Below, one piece after another: positions 1-3,400 of a stretch of DNA of 5,743 bases. Source of the DNA: Deltaproteobacteria bacterium (GTDB taxonomy: Bacteria; Desulfobacterota; DSM-4660; Desulfatiglandales; HGW-15). The translations under genes and the position numbers were made by a program. Where the stretch lies: assembly GCA_020060215.1 (NCBI GenBank), contig JAGVAP010000052.1:1-5743 (forward strand), given 5' to 3'. Position 1 is the stretch's first letter, and each line of letters begins with the position of its first letter. Under the pieces are notes generated by a model. That model had not been told where the DNA came from and made no database searches. It saw only the letters and a list, made by a program, of their open reading frames with translations.

Positions 1-1
1 C

Positions 2-223
2 CACTCCCTCCTGGCCACACGCCTCGTCTCCCGCATCCGGGAGGAGCTCGGAGTGGAACTCCCCCTCCGAACCGTCTTCGAACAGCCCACCATCGCCGGT
101 TTAGGGCAGGAGATCGGCGGTTCCGAAGCATTACCCAAGAGATCGCCGGGCCCCATTTCGCCACTGCGGAGGGACCAGCACAGGGTGAAGCGATCCGACC
201 TCCAGCCGCTGCAGGGCGCGTAA
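2..223 (+). CDS. NRPS, C-terminal end (PCP domain), 5' partial
   Basis: This is the last 73 codons of a non-ribosomal peptide synthetase; the rest lies left of the window. It opens at His-Ser of the carrier-protein motif (GG)HSLLA, so residue 2 is the serine expected to take the 4'-phosphopantetheine arm. Then come the usual PCP helices (LVSRIREELGVELPLRTVFEQPTIAGL), closely matching PCP1 of the next gene (LVSRIRK...IPLRTVFEWPTLAGF). About 30 low-complexity, basic residues follow, then TAA. There is no thioesterase, reductase or epimerase after the PCP, so the chain is presumably passed in trans to the C domain that starts the next gene. The tail PGPISPLRRD resembles an inter-module linker (compare PPMLPVSRKE before C2), so the end may have been created by a break in a longer gene. 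The stop codon coincides with the start of a heptamer repeat run. The family call is firm; the shape of the natural C-terminus is uncertain. Confidence 0.9.
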   Translation, partial: HSLLATRLVSRIREELGVELPLRTVFEQPTIAGLGQEIGGSEALPKRSPGPISPLRRDQHRVKRSDLQPLQGA

Positions 224-255
224 AGTCGCAAAGGGCAAAGCGCATGGCGCACGGA
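221..255 (+). repeat. Heptamer repeat run overlapping the upstream stop codon
   Basis: Read in steps of seven from 228 the sequence is GCAAAGG, GCAAAGC, GCATGGC, GCACGGA, preceded by a looser unit TAAAGTC (221-227) whose first three bases are the TAA stop of the upstream NRPS. The units share a GCA start and a purine-rich remainder. It is degenerate and short, so the boundary is approximate. It is a different family from the GGAGGTT/AGAGGTC heptamers in the A domains but has the same 7-base period. Confidence 0.6.
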
Positions 256-306
256 TGGAATCCAGATCACAGATGGGCCGGCTTTGGCGCACCCTGCTGA
301 CACACC

Positions 307-338
307 GGAATGGTGGAATGGTGGAATGATGGAATATT
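307..338 (+). repeat. Octamer tandem repeat (GGAATGGT-type), 4 units
   Basis: Four adjoining 8-base units are visible: GGAATGGT (307-314), GGAATGGT (315-322), GGAATGAT (323-330) and GGAATATT (331-338). The variation grows toward the right. Complementary copies lie downstream at about 371-410, so the pair forms a divergent inverted arrangement. This looks like a dispersed intergenic repeat rather than anything coding. Confidence 0.85.
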
Positions 339-390
339 GGGGAAAACACCAAAACCCTTTCCAGCTTCACTATTCCGATTCCATCATTCC
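323..390. repeat. 13-bp perfect inverted repeat with 42-base loop
   Basis: GGAATGATGGAAT at 323-335 is exactly complementary to ATTCCATCATTCC at 378-390. Weaker ATTCC/CTTCC copies continue on the right arm to about 410. The transcript could form a stem between the two NRPS reading frames. No T tract follows, so it is not a standard Rho-independent terminator; it could stabilise mRNA or simply be the ends of a repeat element. Confidence 0.8.
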
Positions 391-472
391 GTGATTCCAA
401 CTTCCATCATGGCTTACCGGCTGAATCCAATCGGCTCTGACCTGGTACAGGGCCAGGGTTTCCAGTTCACAC

Positions 473-492
473 CAAACCCAATGCATGGTTTG
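473..492 (+). repeat. Small inverted repeat just before the second NRPS start
   Basis: CAAACC (473-478) pairs with GGTTTG (487-492) around an 8-base loop, ending five bases before ATG 498. There is no recognisable Shine-Dalgarno sequence between it and the start. It could affect initiation or be chance; a 6-bp stem is weak evidence. Confidence 0.3.
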
Positions 493-497
493 AACTC

Positions 498-3400
498 ATG
501 ATCAGCACGCTTCCCCATCAAGAGATCCCTGGTGCAATCCACGAAGAAGAAGTCTATCTCTTCCCCACCTCGTTTGCGCAGCAGAGGCTGTGGTTTCTCG
601 ATCAGTTGGAGCCGGGATCGGCCTTTTACAATATCCCGGTCGCGGTCCGGATCACCGGCAGACTGGACCTGGGCGCGCTCCATCGGAGCATGAACGAGAT
701 CGCTCGCCGCCACGAGACCCTTCGCACGACCTTCGCCTCACAGGGCGGGGTGCCGGTCCAGGTCATCTCCCCCTCGATCTCGCTGGAGATGCCGGTTGCG
801 GACCTTCGGGATCTCCATGGACCGATGCTGGATCAAGAGGTGCAGAGGCTGGCCGACGAGGAAGCGCGGCAGGCTTTCGACCTGAGCCGCGGCCCTCTAA
901 TCCGCATTCGGGTCCTGCAGATCGAAGAGATGGAGAGTGTCCTTCTCTTGACCATGCATCACATCATCTCCGACGGATGGTCCATGAACGTCTTCATCGG
1001 GGAGATGGGGGTCCTCTACGACTCCTTCTCATCCGGCAGGCCGTCCCTCCTCCCCGAGCCGACCATCCAGTATGCCGACTTCGCACACTGGCAGCGGGAA
1101 TGGCTGAGCGGAGAGGTCCTGGAGCGGCAGATCAATTACTGGAAGCATCGGCTCGGCGGGCCCCTCCCCGTGCTCGAGCTTCCCACCGACCGCACCCGGC
1201 CGGCCGTGCAGTCCTTCCGAGGAGGCAGCCTGACCTATGGGCTCCCCCGCCACCTCTCGGATGCGCTGAAGGGGTTTTCCATACGAGAAGGCGCCACGCT
1301 CTTCATGACCCTTCTGGCGGCATTCCAGGTGCTCCTCTATCGCTACACGGAGCAGGAGGACATCTGTGTGGGGACTCCGATCGCAAACCGCAATCGGGCC
1401 GAGACCGAAGGCCTGATCGGCTTTTTCGTCAATACCCTGGTCATCAGGACGGACCTCTCCGGCGAGCCGACCTTCCGTGAACTGCTCCGGCGGGTTAGAG
1501 AAGCCACCATGAAGGCTTACGAAAACCAGGATGTACCCTTCGAGATGGTGGTGGAGGCCGTGAAGCCCCAGAGGGATACCAGCTACAACCCCCTGTTTCA
1601 GACCATGTTCATCCTGCAGAATTTCTCCCCTCCGTCCCAGGATATGCGGGGACTCAAGATGGAGATGATGGGCTCCGAGACCGGAACATCCACCTACGAT
1701 CTGACCCTCTCCGTGTCGGAAGGTCTCCACGGGCTCGAGCTCGCAATCGAGTACAACACCGATATCTTCGACCGCAGGACCATGGAGCTTTTCCTGCGCC
1801 GTTTCCATGTCCTCCTCGATGGGATCTCGGCCCGTCCCGATTCATCCATATGCGAACTGCCGCTCATGGACCCCCCAGAGACACAAAGGCTCCTGATGGA
1901 ATGGAACCGGACGAGCCCCACCCAAAAACGCGCGGACTTCGTCCACCTCCTATTCGAGGCCCGGGCCGATGCCGCTCCGGACGCCATAGCGATCGTCGGG
2001 CCGGACCCCGACGGCTCTCCCGGTGTGCAGGTGACCTATCGTGAGCTCAATGCACGGGCGAACAGGGTGGCTCGCCGCCTGAGAAGGCTCGGGGTCGGCC
2101 CTGATTCGGTAGTGGCGATCTGTATGGAAAAGTCCCCGGACATGATCGCCGGCATCCTGGGCATCCTCAAGGCCGGCGGCGCCTACCTGGCACTGGATCC
2201 CATGTACCCGCCCGCGAGGCTGAGATACATGATCGAGGATTCGGGGGTGGGGGTGATTCTGACGCAAGAGAAGCTTTCAGCTCTCAGCGATCAGCTCTCA
2301 GCGCTCGGGGTTCAGGGTTTGCCTCCAACCTTCAACCTCCAACCTCCAACCGTTCTTTGCCTCGACACCGACTGGCCTACGATCGCAATGGAATCGTCTG
2401 AGAATCTCCGTGTCGACATGGACCCCTCCAATCTGGCCTACGTGGTCTATACATCGGGCTCCACGGGCAGGCCGAAAGGGGTCATGGTGGAGCATGAAAA
2501 CCTCCTGAGCGCCTATATGGCCTGGGAGGACGGCTACTCCCTGCGGCCCGGCATGACCCACCTTCAGATGGCCAGCCCTGCATTCGACGTATTCTCAGGG
2601 GATCTGGTCAGGGCACTCTGCTCGGGGTCCACCATGGCGCTCTGCCCCAGGGATATCCTGCTCGACCCGAAGGGTCTGTACGGTCTCATGTGCGGCGAAA
2701 AGGTGGATTGTGCGGAGTTCGTGCCAGCCGTGCTGCGGAGCCTGGTGGAGTATCTTCAAGGCACCGAACAGGACCTCGGTTCTATGCGGCTCCTCATCTG
2801 CGGCTCCGACGTGTGGTCGATGAAGGAATACCAGGAATTCCGCCGCTTGATCGGATCGAGCGCGCGGCTCGTCAACTCCTTCGGCCTGGCCGAGACCACC
2901 ATCGACACTTGTTCTTACGAGGCCTGCGACCCGGTCCTTGCCGGAGAACGGGTGGTCCCCATCGGCCGCCCGTTCTCACGAATGCGAATGCACGTGCTGG
3001 ATCCGAGGCTTCAGCCCCAGCCGACCGGAGTGCCAGGGGAGCTTTTCATCGGAGGCGCCGGGGTGTCCAGGGGATATCTCCGGCGTCCGGAATGGAGTGC
3101 CGAGAGATTCGTCCCGGACCCGTTTGAAGAAATGATCGGTCGGAGGTCAGAGGCCAGGGGTCAGAGAACAGAGACGGCAGAGGAAGGTGCCCTGTCCGTA
3201 GGATGGGTGGAGCGAAGCGAAACCCATCATGGAGGTCAGTCCGGCCAAGGGGGGGGGCGCCTTTATCGCACAGGGGACATGGCCCGGTACCTTGAAGACG
3301 GCAGCGTGGAGTTCCTCGGCCGGATGGACCACCAGATCAAGATCCGGGGGATCCGCATCGAGATCGGCGAGATCGAATCCACCTTGAAGGAGTACCCCGG

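Larger units (their letters stand above)
224..497. other. Repeat-filled spacer between the two NRPS genes
   Basis: No supported gene lies in these 274 bases. They hold a heptamer run at the left end, an octamer array near 307-338, a facing set of ATTCC-rich copies near 371-410, and a short inverted repeat just before the next start. I see no convincing -35/-10 pair and no hairpin followed by a T run, so neither a promoter nor an intrinsic terminator is claimed. Same-strand genes with carrier-to-condensation logic suggest co-expression, but the gap is long for a tight operon. Confidence 0.7.

Noticed and set aside
323..410. Possible Rho-independent terminator between the NRPS genes
   Set aside because: The stem is AT-moderate with a 42-base loop and no T run follows; better described as an inverted repeat element.
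224..497. Promoter for the second NRPS gene
   Set aside because: No credible -35/-10 pair at sensible spacing could be picked out among the repeats.
310..501. Small + strand reading frame (MVEWWNDGILG...) ending at the NRPS start
   Set aside because: It is mostly translated octamer repeat and its inverted copies (WWNDG, FHHSVIP), has no ribosome site, and its stop simply overlaps ATG 498. Treated as spurious.
590..1480. + strand open frame of 296 codons in another phase
   Set aside because: Low-complexity Arg/Pro/Gly translation lying entirely within C1, whose true frame shows all condensation motifs.
1029..1808. - strand open frame opposite C1 and a similar one at 3588-4391
   Set aside because: Same antisense effect; the C1, A1/PCP1 and C2 motifs on the + strand account for the region.
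2271..2351. Frameshift or pseudogene in A1 at the repeat array
   Set aside because: The same frame is open before, through and after the array, and motif A3 (YTSGSTGRPKG) follows in that frame.
3126..3257. Intein or inserted catalytic domain in the long A6-A7 loop
   Set aside because: Only 44 residues of repeat-derived, low-complexity sequence; no splice-junction residues or domain motifs.
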